Under the pieces are notes generated by a model, which was not told where the DNA came from, did no database searches, and saw nothing but the letters and a program-made list of their open reading frames with translations. The translations under genes were made by a program, and so were the position numbers. Positions 49,157-58,135 of a DNA stretch of 64,000 bases are shown in pieces; the first letter of the stretch is position 1, and every line of letters begins with the position of its first letter. The stretch lies in the NCBI GenBank assembly GCA_964427875.1, contig CAYRVX010000014.1, positions 16,085-80,084 of the forward strand, read 5' to 3'. The DNA is from CAYRVX01 sp964427875 (GTDB lineage Bacteria > Planctomycetota > Phycisphaerae > SM23-33).

Positions 49157-49361
49157 CTGTAACGGTCCTTGCTCTGAGGCCGGGCACCACGACAGATCAC
49201 AGGCGCACGACCTATATCGAAAACGATACCCCTTCTCTGCGGCGAGTTCAAGGTTACCTGACGACGCAAAGGGCGCCGCAAAAAACTCCGGGCTGCTCCA
49301 GCCCAACCCCCGACGCAAGAACGGGCAAGCCGTCACGCGCCGACCCGCGGCCGGATTTGCC

Positions 49362-50789
49362 CTACCGGACCTTCGGGTCGCCCCAGGCGCTGTAGGCGCC
49401 CTGGCCGCCGCGGTGGCCGGTGGTGACGAGCTCGAGCTTGTCCACGCCGGTGACGTTCACCATCGTCGGCCTGCCGACCCCGCCGGTGTGGTTGCTCCAC
49501 GTCCACGGGCTGTTGAAGACGGCCTTGCCGTCGCAGTGGACGTGGAAGCTCGCGACGCCCCCGGCCCCGGTCCGCAGGCCGTAATGGATCGACAACTGCC
49601 GGTACCGCCCGCGCAGCGAGTACACCACCTTCGACGAGGCGTGGACGCTCAGGCCGGTGGCGAAGTTCTTGCCGGCGATGCCGAGCGGGCCCTTGTCCCT
49701 CGTGATCTTCCCGAACGAGCCCCAGCCCACTCTCGCGGAGGCCTCCTTCATATCGACCAGGTAGATCCACTCCGCCGGCCTCTTCAGCGCCACCAGCATG
49801 TCGCCGAGCTTCTTCTCGATCGCCTGGAGGCGGAGGCGGGCGACCTTCCGGGCGGCCTCGTCGCCGACGTCGATGCACTTCTGGTAGAGCTCCGCCGCCC
49901 GCGCCAGGCGGATCTGCTGCAAGGGGCCCTTGGCCGCCTGTGACCGCTTGTCCCAGGCCTTGGCCGCTTCCAGAAGGTCGCCCGGCTTGGGCTTGTCCGC
50001 CCGGCCGACCCGCAGGAGCAGTTCCGCCGTCTCATCCGGCTGGTCCACCTTCAGCTTGCCCGCCTCGGCGTACAGGCCGGCGTCGAGGTACTCCCATTGG
50101 GCCTGGGCAAAGCGCTTGAGGTTGACGTATCGCCGCGCCTGGTCGACGAGCCCCTTGAGCGTCTTCGAGATGAGGATGCCCTGGCGCAACTGGCCCAGCC
50201 GAGCCGAGGAGATCAGCTCGGCCGTCCTCTCCGCGGAGGCTTCGGCCTTCTCGGCGGCGGCGTACTTGGCTTCGGAGCGGTGCATGTTGCCCAGCGTGAT
50301 GGCGTTGTCGACGATCTTGCCGCCCAGCGCGTAGAGCTGCTTCTTCCTGGCCGGTCTCTCTTTGACCGGGAAGCGCTTCCTGCTCAACATCTGGAAGCAC
50401 TTCAGTTGCAGGTCCAGCAGTTCGGTCAGGAGCGTCTTTGGGTCTCCCCGCTTCGTCTCGACGACCTGCTCAACGGCCGTCACGGCCGTCTCAAGGTCGC
50501 CGCTTTCCGTGGCCATGTCCTTCGTCGCCGTCAGCAGGAGGTACTTCAGCCCGCCTTCCGCGCTGGCGGCCTCGGTCAGCAGCTCCTTCGCCAGCGCCTC
50601 TTTGGCCTTTCGGCTGGTGGCCTTTGCCAGCCGCTGCTTGTATAGATCGTTGAAGACGCCCTGCTCTCTGGCCGTGAAGAGCTGCAACGACTCCTGCGCT
50701 GCGGGCGCCTCCGCCTCGGCGGCGCCGACCGAAGGGCACAGGGAGGTTGCCACTGCCAACGCGGCCGCCATCATGGCCTTTCCATGCAT
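49362..50789 (-). CDS. Exported protein with C-terminal NPCBM-type carbohydrate-binding domain
   Basis: This is a 475-residue protein; the ATG at 50789 is chosen for AAGGAATC upstream and a signal peptide (AMMAAALAVATSLCPSVGAA). Residues of about 35-310 are helical and lysine/alanine-rich, with TPR-like hairpins ('LGQLRQGILISKTLKGLVDQ', 'AQAQWEYLDAGLYAEAGKL'). From about residue 320 a clear NPCBM/NEW2 domain follows: 'GIAGKNFATGLSVHASSKVV', 'YSLRGRYRQLSIHYGLRTGA', 'VASFHVHCDGKAVFNSPWT' and 'GVDKLELVTTGHRGG', ending 'AYSAWGDPKVR'. It binds galactose-type sugars in known members. Planctomycetes carry many such helical-NPCBM proteins. Confidence 0.88.
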   Translation of the reverse strand: MHGKAMMAAALAVATSLCPSVGAAEAEAPAAQESLQLFTAREQGVFNDLYKQRLAKATSRKAKEALAKELLTEAASAEGGLKYLLLTATKDMATESGDLETAVTAVEQVVETKRGDPKTLLTELLDLQLKCFQMLSRKRFPVKERPARKKQLYALGGKIVDNAITLGNMHRSEAKYAAAEKAEASAERTAELISSARLGQLRQGILISKTLKGLVDQARRYVNLKRFAQAQWEYLDAGLYAEAGKLKVDQPDETAELLLRVGRADKPKPGDLLEAAKAWDKRSQAAKGPLQQIRLARAAELYQKCIDVGDEAARKVARLRLQAIEKKLGDMLVALKRPAEWIYLVDMKEASARVGWGSFGKITRDKGPLGIAGKNFATGLSVHASSKVVYSLRGRYRQLSIHYGLRTGAGGVASFHVHCDGKAVFNSPWTWSNHTGGVGRPTMVNVTGVDKLELVTTGHRGGQGAYSAWGDPKVR

Positions 50790-50892
50790 GCTCGATTCCT
50801 TTCCATGAACATTGTAAACCGCATCTCCTTCTTCGACGCTGGCGAGCCGATCGTGTTCCGCCGGTGCGCCGCACGTCGAGGGGGCCGGGCGG

Positions 50893-52104
50893 CTACTCCA
50901 CGACGCGCGCCTCCGCGGGGTCGGCGTAATCCTGCCACAGCGCATTGGCAACGGCCGGGTCGAGTCTGCCGTCGTGGACGTGGAAGCGATATCGCGAGAC
51001 GTACGGTTTGCCCGGGTCGATCCGGAAGGCCCCCAGCACCATCGGCGAGAAGCAGAAGTACGGCTTGCTCGGGTGCAGCCGGACCGGCTGGGGGAAGCGG
51101 AAGTTGCCCGGGTGGCACAGGATCGCCACGCCCGTTTCCTCGCCGCCGATCTTCCCGTGCACGTCGCACCAGCGCGGGCGCGAGTGGTTGCCGTCGGCGC
51201 GGGTCTTGCCCTCGCTGGTGAGGAAGCCGCCCTTGCCGATCCACTCGCGACGGCACCGAATGGCCATGCCGCCGTAGTGATACTTCCGGATCTCCAGCGG
51301 GCCCTTCGTTGCGCAGCGCTGCGTCGAGTCGAGGTCGAAGAGGAACCCGCCGGCGGTGTTGTAGACGCGCACGGCCCACGTCTCGATGAGCGCCGCCTTC
51401 GGCCCGCCCGGCGCCTTGACGGCCACGTGGCGCAGCCTCGCCGTGAAGAAGCCGAAGACGCTCCCGCCGCCGGTCGCCTCGAGGCCCGCGTGCTCGACCG
51501 TGCCGAGAGCGAGCTTCTGGTTCCAGAACTCCACGGGCTCGCCCTGGAACGTGCACCTGGTCCACGGGAACATGATGCCGTGCTGGTGGGGGTGGTCGGG
51601 CGCGAAGTCGTCGGTCAGCACCTGCCCGGCGGGGTTCAGCAGCGGATGGATGTAGCCGCTGCGGCGGTAACAGGGCTCCTTGGGGTCGGGGGAGGGCACG
51701 ACGGCGTGGTTGTAGGTCAGCACGGCCCGGCGGCCTACCTTCACGTGAAGGTGCCTGCCGTCGTCCGTGACCGTCACGGCCGACAGGGTCGTGGGTTTGG
51801 GGGCCTTGCTCGCGGCGACGAGCCGGTATCGTCTCCTCTGCCCGGCCTTGAGCGGCTCGGCGATCATCCAGACGAGCGAAGGAGACTCACCCCGCGCGAG
51901 CTGGACGGAAGTCACCCGGCCGGTGTCCAGGCGAGTCAGCGAGAAGTGCTTGGCACGGGCGAGCGACTTCGGCAGCGTGAGCGATACGGGGACGTCCCGG
52001 CGGTCGTGCTTGCCGGCCCGGACCTCGACGGTGAGCGTCTCGGCCGCGGCGGCGGCGGAGAACGCCAGGAGGACGGCTGCGCAACTCAGCAGGTAGTGGG
52101 CCAT
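50893..52104 (-). CDS. PmoA-like DUF6807 family secreted protein
   Basis: This 403-residue protein has a signal peptide (LLSCAAVLLAFSAAAAAETL). The mature part has the DUF6807 ('methane oxygenase PmoA') signature: 'PCYRRSGYIHPLLNPAGQVL' followed by TDDFAPDHPHQHGIMFPW, a His-rich block, then 'GPLEIRKYHYGGMAIRCRRE' and 'WCDVHGKIGGEETGVAILCH'. Despite the Pfam-style name it is unrelated to membrane methane monooxygenase; the family is common beside sugar-utilisation genes in Planctomycetota and Bacteroidota and its function is unknown. AAGGAAGG precedes the ATG. It is divergent from the gene at 52375. Confidence 0.88.
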   Translation of the reverse strand: MAHYLLSCAAVLLAFSAAAAAETLTVEVRAGKHDRRDVPVSLTLPKSLARAKHFSLTRLDTGRVTSVQLARGESPSLVWMIAEPLKAGQRRRYRLVAASKAPKPTTLSAVTVTDDGRHLHVKVGRRAVLTYNHAVVPSPDPKEPCYRRSGYIHPLLNPAGQVLTDDFAPDHPHQHGIMFPWTRCTFQGEPVEFWNQKLALGTVEHAGLEATGGGSVFGFFTARLRHVAVKAPGGPKAALIETWAVRVYNTAGGFLFDLDSTQRCATKGPLEIRKYHYGGMAIRCRREWIGKGGFLTSEGKTRADGNHSRPRWCDVHGKIGGEETGVAILCHPGNFRFPQPVRLHPSKPYFCFSPMVLGAFRIDPGKPYVSRYRFHVHDGRLDPAVANALWQDYADPAEARVVE

Positions 52105-52374
52105 TTCGTGCCTTCCTTGCGGCGTGGACGCGTACGCGCTGACGACGTGGATATGCTACTGCCCTGCGCGTAGCGATGCCATAGGGTCGTTGGGGGCTTC
52201 CGGCCCATTCGCCGGCGCTCATGGGCCGGCGTTTTCAGACGGCCGGGGGGGGCGCTGCTTGGTCTGGAGGATGGCGTTGGCGATCTCGTCGGCCCGCTTG
52301 CCGCCGCCCGGGCGGTCGAATCGCTTGAAGCCGCCGGCCAGGATGCGTAGGATCGCCCCTCTGGGAGAACGGGC

Positions 52375-54093
52375 ATGAAGATCTCGTGGCAAGCTGCGTG
52401 GGTGGTTTTGGCGGGGATGGTGATCTGCGCGGGCCTGTCGGCGTCGGCCGGCGCGCAGGATGCCCGCCGGCGGAAGAAGCTCATCGCCACCGGCTGGGAC
52501 CACGCCGACTCCGAGCGGCTCCTGAAGCACCACAAGGAGATGGAGAAGCGCCCGTTCGACGGCGTGGTCGTCAGAATCAGCGGGCACGTTGAGGGGAAGC
52601 GCCGCCTGCCGCTGCACTGGGTGTTCCTGAAGGACGCGTGGCAGCGGAAGTGGTTCCAGCCGTGCGTCGCGAACCTGCGGCGCTGCAAGCTCAGGCGGTT
52701 CACGGACAACTTCATCCTGGTGGGTGCCAATCCCGGCAAGGTGGACTGGTTCGACGACGCCGGCTGGCGGGAGATCGTCGAGCATTGGCGGATCGCCGCG
52801 TGGGTCGCGAAGGCGTCGGGCTTCAAGGGGCTGCTGTTCGACCCCGAGCCCTACGCCCCGCCGCACGCGCAGTTCAAGTACGCCGCCCAGCCGCAGCGCG
52901 GCAAACACACCTTCAACGCGTATCACGCAAAGGCCCGCGAGCGCGGCCGGGAGGTCATGCAGGCCGTCGTCGAGCAGTATCCCGACCTGACGCTCATGTG
53001 CTATTTCATGAACATCGTCGGCGCCGGCGCCACGGGGAACGCCGACCCTCGGCGCGTGCTCGAGCCGATGACGTACGGCCTGTACCCGGCGTTCATCGAC
53101 GGCTGGCTGGACGCCGCCCCGCCGGGCGTGACGTTCGTGGACGGCTGCGAGTGGGCGTATCGGTACAACAGCGCGGCCGAGTACCTGGAGGCGGGGACCC
53201 TCATCAAGGGCGCCTGCCAGGAGCTCGTCTCGCCGGAGAACCGCGCGAAGTATCGCGCCCAGGTGCAGGTGGGCTTCGGCGTCTACCTGGACGCCTACTG
53301 GAACCCGAAGGACTCGAAGTGGGGCCAGTGGTACGTTGACGGCAAGGGCGGCCCGCGCGTGGAGCGCCTGCGGATCAACGTCCAGACGGCCCTCCGCGTG
53401 GCCGACGAGTACGTCTGGATCTACGGCGAGAAGTTCCGCTGGTGGCCCACGCCGAACGGGCGTGTGAACGCCAGGGCCTGGCCGGAGGCCCTGCCCGGCT
53501 GCCAGGACGCGCTTGGCTACGCCCGCGACCCGGTCGAGTACGCCAGGGCGCATATCGCCGAACGCAAGCAGGCGGGCAAGCAGGAGGACCTGGCCCGCAA
53601 CGGCGATTTCTCTTTCGCCGAGCTGCGCCTCGAGGACGGGCGGGTCGAGAAGTGGCGCGACGGCCGCCCGCCCGCCGGATGGGGCGCCTGGCAGGAAACG
53701 GCCTCAAAGGGCACCTTCACCTGGGACCGCCGGAGCGGGGCGGGGGGCGAAGGTTCGGCCAAGGCCGCAAACGTGCGCAGCGGGTGTTTTATCCAAAGGT
53801 ACCCCGCCGAGCCGGGCGATCGCTTCGCCGTCCGCGCCGCTCGCAGGCTTCAAGGCAAGGGCCGGGCGTGGGTCCGCATCCGCTGGCAGACCGCCGAGGG
53901 CAAATGGACGGCCGAGACACAGGACCGGGTCTTCTACACCGCCGGGCCGCCGGAGAAGTACAGCGAGATCTTCGGCGTCGTCGAGGTGCCCGAAACGGCG
54001 GGGCAGTTGGTCATCCTCCTCGGCGTGGGAGATCAGGCGGCGGAAAAGGACGTTGCATGGTTCGACGACGTGGAGCTGTGGAGGCTGGACTGA
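52375..54093 (+). CDS. Secreted protein, glycosidase-like N-terminal part plus CBM4/9-like C-terminal domain
   Basis: This is a 572-residue protein with a signal peptide (AAWVVLAGMVICAGLSASAG) and GGGAGAAC upstream of the ATG. Residues of about 35-400 read like a TIM barrel: 'KKLIATGWDHADSERLLKHH', 'WRIAAWVAKASGFKGLLFDP' with 'EPYAPPHAQFKYAAQPQRG', 'MCYFMNIVGAGATGNA' and 'ALRVADEYVWIYGEKFRWWP'. The acidic residues in FDPEPY and YGEKF are possible catalytic sites. Residues of about 405-572 ('LARNGDFSFAELRL' to 'VAWFDDVELWRLD') are a CBM4/9-type sandwich. I cannot assign it to a named glycoside hydrolase family. Confidence 0.8.
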   Translation: MKISWQAAWVVLAGMVICAGLSASAGAQDARRRKKLIATGWDHADSERLLKHHKEMEKRPFDGVVVRISGHVEGKRRLPLHWVFLKDAWQRKWFQPCVANLRRCKLRRFTDNFILVGANPGKVDWFDDAGWREIVEHWRIAAWVAKASGFKGLLFDPEPYAPPHAQFKYAAQPQRGKHTFNAYHAKARERGREVMQAVVEQYPDLTLMCYFMNIVGAGATGNADPRRVLEPMTYGLYPAFIDGWLDAAPPGVTFVDGCEWAYRYNSAAEYLEAGTLIKGACQELVSPENRAKYRAQVQVGFGVYLDAYWNPKDSKWGQWYVDGKGGPRVERLRINVQTALRVADEYVWIYGEKFRWWPTPNGRVNARAWPEALPGCQDALGYARDPVEYARAHIAERKQAGKQEDLARNGDFSFAELRLEDGRVEKWRDGRPPAGWGAWQETASKGTFTWDRRSGAGGEGSAKAANVRSGCFIQRYPAEPGDRFAVRAARRLQGKGRAWVRIRWQTAEGKWTAETQDRVFYTAGPPEKYSEIFGVVEVPETAGQLVILLGVGDQAAEKDVAWFDDVELWRLD

Positions 54094-54163
54094 GCGGTCG
54101 TTCGTGGGCCTTCGGCTCACCGCGGCTGATGAAGAGGTCAGGACGGAGACGTGCCGCCTGCGA

Positions 54164-54361
54164 TCAGATCTCGTCTTTCTTGTACGCCTCTTCGGCCGCG
54201 CCGGGGTCGATGCCCTTCTCGATCATCGCCATGCGCTCGCGGTGTTTGATCCACATCTTGACGATGACGAGGATGCCCTGGACGGTGACCACGCCGACGA
54301 TCATGATCATCACCCACGCGACCGTGCCCAGCTCCGTCAGTGTTACCCAGAGAGATGCCAT
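54164..54361 (-). CDS. Small single-span membrane protein of unknown function
   Basis: This 65-residue protein has one transmembrane helix at about residues 13-36 (GTVAWVMIMIVGVVTVQGIL), followed by a charged helical tail 'MWIKHRERMAMIEKGIDPG'. The tail motif 'RMAMIEKG' recurs in many small bacterial membrane proteins of the DUF6249 type and in phage-shock-like proteins. GAGGAG lies 9 bases before the ATG. It is divergent from the 54519 gene across 157 bases. Confidence 0.8.
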   Translation of the reverse strand: MASLWVTLTELGTVAWVMIMIVGVVTVQGILVIVKMWIKHRERMAMIEKGIDPGAAEEAYKKDEI

Positions 54362-54518
54362 GAACGGTACTCCTCTGCCCGCCGCCGGACGGGTTCCGTC
54401 TTATGGTCGGGCCGGCCCGTGGAATATTACACCGAAAACTACGACGCGGCCAAGGATCATGTCCCGCTCGCCGGCGTTTATATGAGGAGACTGTGCAGGT
54501 CGACAGGAGTTTGGGTTC

Positions 54519-57296
54519 ATGGGACGCGACATGTTTGCGAGCACGAAGCCATCGATGGTGCGCACGGCTGCCTGCGTTTTCTCGGCCGTGTTGGCGGCGA
54601 GCCCGGCCCTCGCTGCCGACAAGGTCCCTCCGCCGTCCGAGACGCCGGTGGAGGTGATTGTCTCCGGGCGGACGAGCACGCTGAAGAGCATCAAGATCGT
54701 CAAGACCGGCCAGAGCGTCCCGCCGAACTTCTCGAACGGCCGCGTCAGGAACACGCCCGGATACACGTGGTACGTCAGCCGGCACTACGCGGTGAAGACC
54801 GACATGCCCGAGAAGTGGGCCCGCGAGTGCCTCACCTGGGCGGAGCTGGCCTACCCGCACATGATCCGGGTGATCGGCGCCGAGCCCGACGGCATCGAGG
54901 GCAAGCGAATGGTCTTCGTGTACGGCAAGACGCTGGCCTCGCTGCGCCAGGCGACCTTCACCGACGGCGGGTTCCGCTGGGGGCAGTCCGGCGGCGGCGT
55001 GACGTTCGACTTCCTCAAGGCCGCCTACAACTACCCCAGCGGATCGCTGAGGTACCATAAGCGAGACCTCGTCATCCACGAGAATCTCCACCTGATGCAG
55101 GCATGTGTCACCGGCTCGTGCTACAACGTCCCGTTCCGCTTCCTGGAGGGCATCACGTACGCCTTCGCCAACCACGTCTACGACCGCAACAGGAAGCAGT
55201 TGACCGTCAGCGTGCTCGACAAGCCGACGGTCAACAACCCGTACGACACCGCCCTGGGGGCCTTGGCGAAGGAGTTCCGCCCGATCCGCAAGTACCTCCG
55301 GGACGACGGCAGCGGCCCGCTCGCCGGGCTGTACACGCAGTTCATGTGGACCGACCCGGAGAGGCTGATGAAGTGGCGGCTGTGGCGCGACGAGCTGTTC
55401 GCACTGGCCGGCGCGAACCTGAAGGACAACGACGAGAGGCTCATGAGGGAGATCTACGACGACCTCGATCGGCTCAACGACGAGTGGAAGCGCTGGGTCT
55501 CGGCCCGCCGCAGCACGTTCCATTACGTGGACTGGGGCTGGGAGCAGGTTGGCAACGCCCTGTGGTCGTACGGCTGGCCGCAAAAAACGCCGTTCTCCCA
55601 GACGAACATCAACCTGCCGCTGGGCGAGCGGGCGGTCTTCGACCCGCTTCGTATGGACTACCCGGCCGAGCCGCTTGCGGCACACATCGTCGCCCCGGTC
55701 CGGCGCGGCGGCCCCGAACCCGCCGTCGGGGCCGTGCTGGACTTCTCCCGCAATCCGGATCACGGCCTGTGCGGGCTGGCGTTCGGGGTGATCACCGGCA
55801 AGAGGCCGAAGCGTCCGGCCCGGCTGCCCCAGGATGCGCCGGGCCAGATCAACGTGTACGTCCAGGCCGGCAAGACGCTCGTGATGGACGGCACGCAACT
55901 GAAGCTCAAGAAAATGGAGGTCCCCATCCCGGCAGCCGTGCGCGCGGGCATGAGGTCAGACGGGCATCGCGTCGGACTCTCCGCCCGGGTCGCCGCCAAG
56001 GCGCTCGAGATCACCCTCCGCGCCGGGCCGAAGGGCTCGGTCAAGGCCTTCAACTGCTCGCTGCCGCTGACGGCCATGGCGAGAAAACGCATGCTCGCCA
56101 GGCCGTCGGCGGTCATCGCCAAGGACGGCTACCACGGGGTGACGCCATTCTTCGACGCCGCCCGGAAGATGCCGCCCGATCTCACCCGGCCGGGGCCGCC
56201 CAACCGGTGGCGGTTCGCCGGCGACGCCGCGACATACAGGCTGTACCGGGCGGCGTGGAGGCTCGGCAAGGCCGCTCCGGGCTCGCTGCTTGCCCTCAGG
56301 GATCGGATGGTCTCGGCCATGGGTCAGGACGCCGGGACGCAGCGGGCGGCGATGGACGAGCATGCGGCCGGGTTCCGCCGGGTCGTCCGGGACGTTCGGG
56401 CGGTCGGCGACTCGCGGCTGGCCGAGGCGGCCACGGCCGAGCTGCTCGGCGTGTCGCTGAAGCTGCGGCTCGCCGAGGATGCCTCCGGGCGGCGCCCGAA
56501 GCTCATCGCCCGCCTTCGCGGGCCGGCCGAAGGCCGGATCACCGCCGCGGTGACCTTCCGCGCGGGCCCCGGGGGCGCCGCGGCCCCGATAGAGCTCGCC
56601 GCGGGCCCGGGCCAGACCGCCGACGCCCGGTGGGTCGCCCCGCCGACCACGCAGCCGGCGGCCTTTCGCCTGCACGCGCGGGCCGAGCTGGACTGGTCCG
56701 GCCTGAAGCTGTCGCTGGCCGACAGCCGCGTCGTCTTCCCCTCCATCCCTCGCTGGTGGGTCATCGGCCCGTTCGACAACCGCGGCGGGGAGAGGAACGA
56801 CATCGCCCACCCCGTCGAAAAGGGGCCCGCCAGACTGGGCGCCGAATACACCGGCAGGAGAAGAAAGAAGATCCGCTGGCGGCGCTGCCGGCGCCCGAGC
56901 GACCTGGCGTGCGGCGCCGAGCACGTGATCGATTTCAACAAGCTCTACGGCGGCACGAGCGCAGCCGCTTACGCCTTGACCTGGATCGACAGCGACAGGG
57001 CGACCGACGCCCTGCTGGCGGTGGGCAGCGACGACGGCGTGGTCGTTTGGCTCGACGCCGCGCGCATCCACACGAACCTGGCGGCGCGCGCCTATCGCTC
57101 CATGGAGGACGAGGTCCCGCTTCGTCTGCGCAAAGGGCGGAATCGGCTCCTGATCAAGGTCACCCAGGGCGGCGGCGACTGGAAGTTCTGCGGGCACCTG
57201 CTCGACACGCAGCGCAACCCGCTGCGGGGCGTGCGATACGTTCTCGATCCCGGCCCGACCGCCGAAAAGGGCCCCCGATCTCTCGGGGGCCCTTGA
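54519..57296 (+). CDS. Large secreted zincin-like protein (HExxH) with C-terminal PA14-like domain
   Basis: This is a 925-residue protein with a signal peptide (TAACVFSAVLAASPALAADK). Residues of about 60-400 hold a possible zinc-protease fold: 'LVIHENLHLMQ' gives HENLH (about residues 188-192), with 'NVPFRFLEGITYAFANHVYD' about 20 residues later, which supplies a Glu in the gluzincin position. The middle 400 residues are beta-sandwich-like ('AALDFSRNPDHGLCGLAFGV'-type sequence). The C-terminus (from about 745) is the 'WWVIGPFDN' domain also inserted in the FG-GAP protein at 26157, with 'DALLAVGSDDGVVVWLDAAR'. The last codons lie inside the terminator hairpin at 57267. Substrate unknown; protease activity is inferred from the motif only. 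Confidence 0.78.
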   Translation: MGRDMFASTKPSMVRTAACVFSAVLAASPALAADKVPPPSETPVEVIVSGRTSTLKSIKIVKTGQSVPPNFSNGRVRNTPGYTWYVSRHYAVKTDMPEKWARECLTWAELAYPHMIRVIGAEPDGIEGKRMVFVYGKTLASLRQATFTDGGFRWGQSGGGVTFDFLKAAYNYPSGSLRYHKRDLVIHENLHLMQACVTGSCYNVPFRFLEGITYAFANHVYDRNRKQLTVSVLDKPTVNNPYDTALGALAKEFRPIRKYLRDDGSGPLAGLYTQFMWTDPERLMKWRLWRDELFALAGANLKDNDERLMREIYDDLDRLNDEWKRWVSARRSTFHYVDWGWEQVGNALWSYGWPQKTPFSQTNINLPLGERAVFDPLRMDYPAEPLAAHIVAPVRRGGPEPAVGAVLDFSRNPDHGLCGLAFGVITGKRPKRPARLPQDAPGQINVYVQAGKTLVMDGTQLKLKKMEVPIPAAVRAGMRSDGHRVGLSARVAAKALEITLRAGPKGSVKAFNCSLPLTAMARKRMLARPSAVIAKDGYHGVTPFFDAARKMPPDLTRPGPPNRWRFAGDAATYRLYRAAWRLGKAAPGSLLALRDRMVSAMGQDAGTQRAAMDEHAAGFRRVVRDVRAVGDSRLAEAATAELLGVSLKLRLAEDASGRRPKLIARLRGPAEGRITAAVTFRAGPGGAAAPIELAAGPGQTADARWVAPPTTQPAAFRLHARAELDWSGLKLSLADSRVVFPSIPRWWVIGPFDNRGGERNDIAHPVEKGPARLGAEYTGRRRKKIRWRRCRRPSDLACGAEHVIDFNKLYGGTSAAAYALTWIDSDRATDALLAVGSDDGVVVWLDAARIHTNLAARAYRSMEDEVPLRLRKGRNRLLIKVTQGGGDWKFCGHLLDTQRNPLRGVRYVLDPGPTAEKGPRSLGGP
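57267..57294. terminator. GC-rich hairpin overlapping a stop codon
   Basis: AAGGGCCCCCG (57267-57277) pairs perfectly with CGGGGGCCCTT (57284-57294) around a six-base loop, an 11-base stem. The stop codon of the 925-residue gene begins on the last stem base. It separates two convergent genes (the other stops at 57325), so it may end transcription on both strands. Confidence 0.7.
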
Positions 57297-57324
57297 GGTC
57301 CGGCTTCGTGTCGGCGCGGGATTG

Positions 57325-57981
57325 CTACTTGCCGAGGAAGTGATCGTTGGCGGCCTGGTCGGAGTGGCGGACGCCGCTGTCGTCGTGGACGTTGGCGACC
57401 TCGCTCATGATGGCGCCTTCCGGACCGGCGAGCTGCCAATGCCTCGCGCCCACGCGGACGAGCGGGGCGAAATCGCCCGGCCCGCAGGCCACCTCGTGGT
57501 GCGTCGTGACCTTGCCGCCCATGTGGCACTTGGGGACGACCACCTCGCGGCCGAGGTTCGCCTTGCCCTCGCCGACCACGTGGCTCAGGCCGTAGCGGAT
57601 CAGCCAGCCCTCCATCTTCGCCGGGTTCTTCTCCGTCTTCAGGTGCCAATGCTCCGGCAGCATCTGGTTCGGCAGCAGGTAGATGTCCATGAGCATGTAG
57701 CGGTCCGTCTCGTTGTTCACCCACATCCTGGCCCCCAGGCCGAGGCTGGCGAACTCGCCTTTCCCGTAGTCCGAGACCCAGATCTTCTCCCGCATCTCCT
57801 TGTAGACGGGATAGCCGTGGTGCTTCATCAGGGCGATATAGGCGTCCTTGGCCTTGTCCTCCAGGAACTTGCCGTCCTTGTCGTAGAAGTACGAATTGTC
57901 GAACTGGATCGACTGCGAGCATCCGGAAAGGACGGCTAAACTCACCAGACAAAGCCCCACAACTGGCACCAGACGTTTCAT
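57325..57981 (-). CDS. Cupin-like lipoprotein
   Basis: This is a 218-residue protein starting at 57981, with AAGGAGAAC upstream and a good lipobox (LCLVSLAVLSGCSQS). Residues of about 75-200 carry a cupin-like pattern: 'YMLMDIYLLPNQMLPEHWHL' then 'KTEKNPAKMEGWLIRYGLSH', with a His-x-His pair, a Glu and later 'KVTTHHEVACGPGDFAPLV', so a metal site is plausible. The arrangement recalls cupin-type D-lyxose isomerases, but those are cytoplasmic, so I leave the function open. Confidence 0.78.
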   Translation of the reverse strand: MKRLVPVVGLCLVSLAVLSGCSQSIQFDNSYFYDKDGKFLEDKAKDAYIALMKHHGYPVYKEMREKIWVSDYGKGEFASLGLGARMWVNNETDRYMLMDIYLLPNQMLPEHWHLKTEKNPAKMEGWLIRYGLSHVVGEGKANLGREVVVPKCHMGGKVTTHHEVACGPGDFAPLVRVGARHWQLAGPEGAIMSEVANVHDDSGVRHSDQAANDHFLGK

Positions 57982-58135
57982 TCGTGTTCTCCTTGCTTTC
58001 TGCGCGTGCGGGAGGAATCTGACCGTGGCTCGAAAGCCGCCGTCCCACACCTGCCGGGCGGCCACTGGCCCGCGACCGTCGCGGACCGTACGTCCGCAAC
58101 CATGATAGCATCGCCGCGGGGCACCTCAAGTGCGA

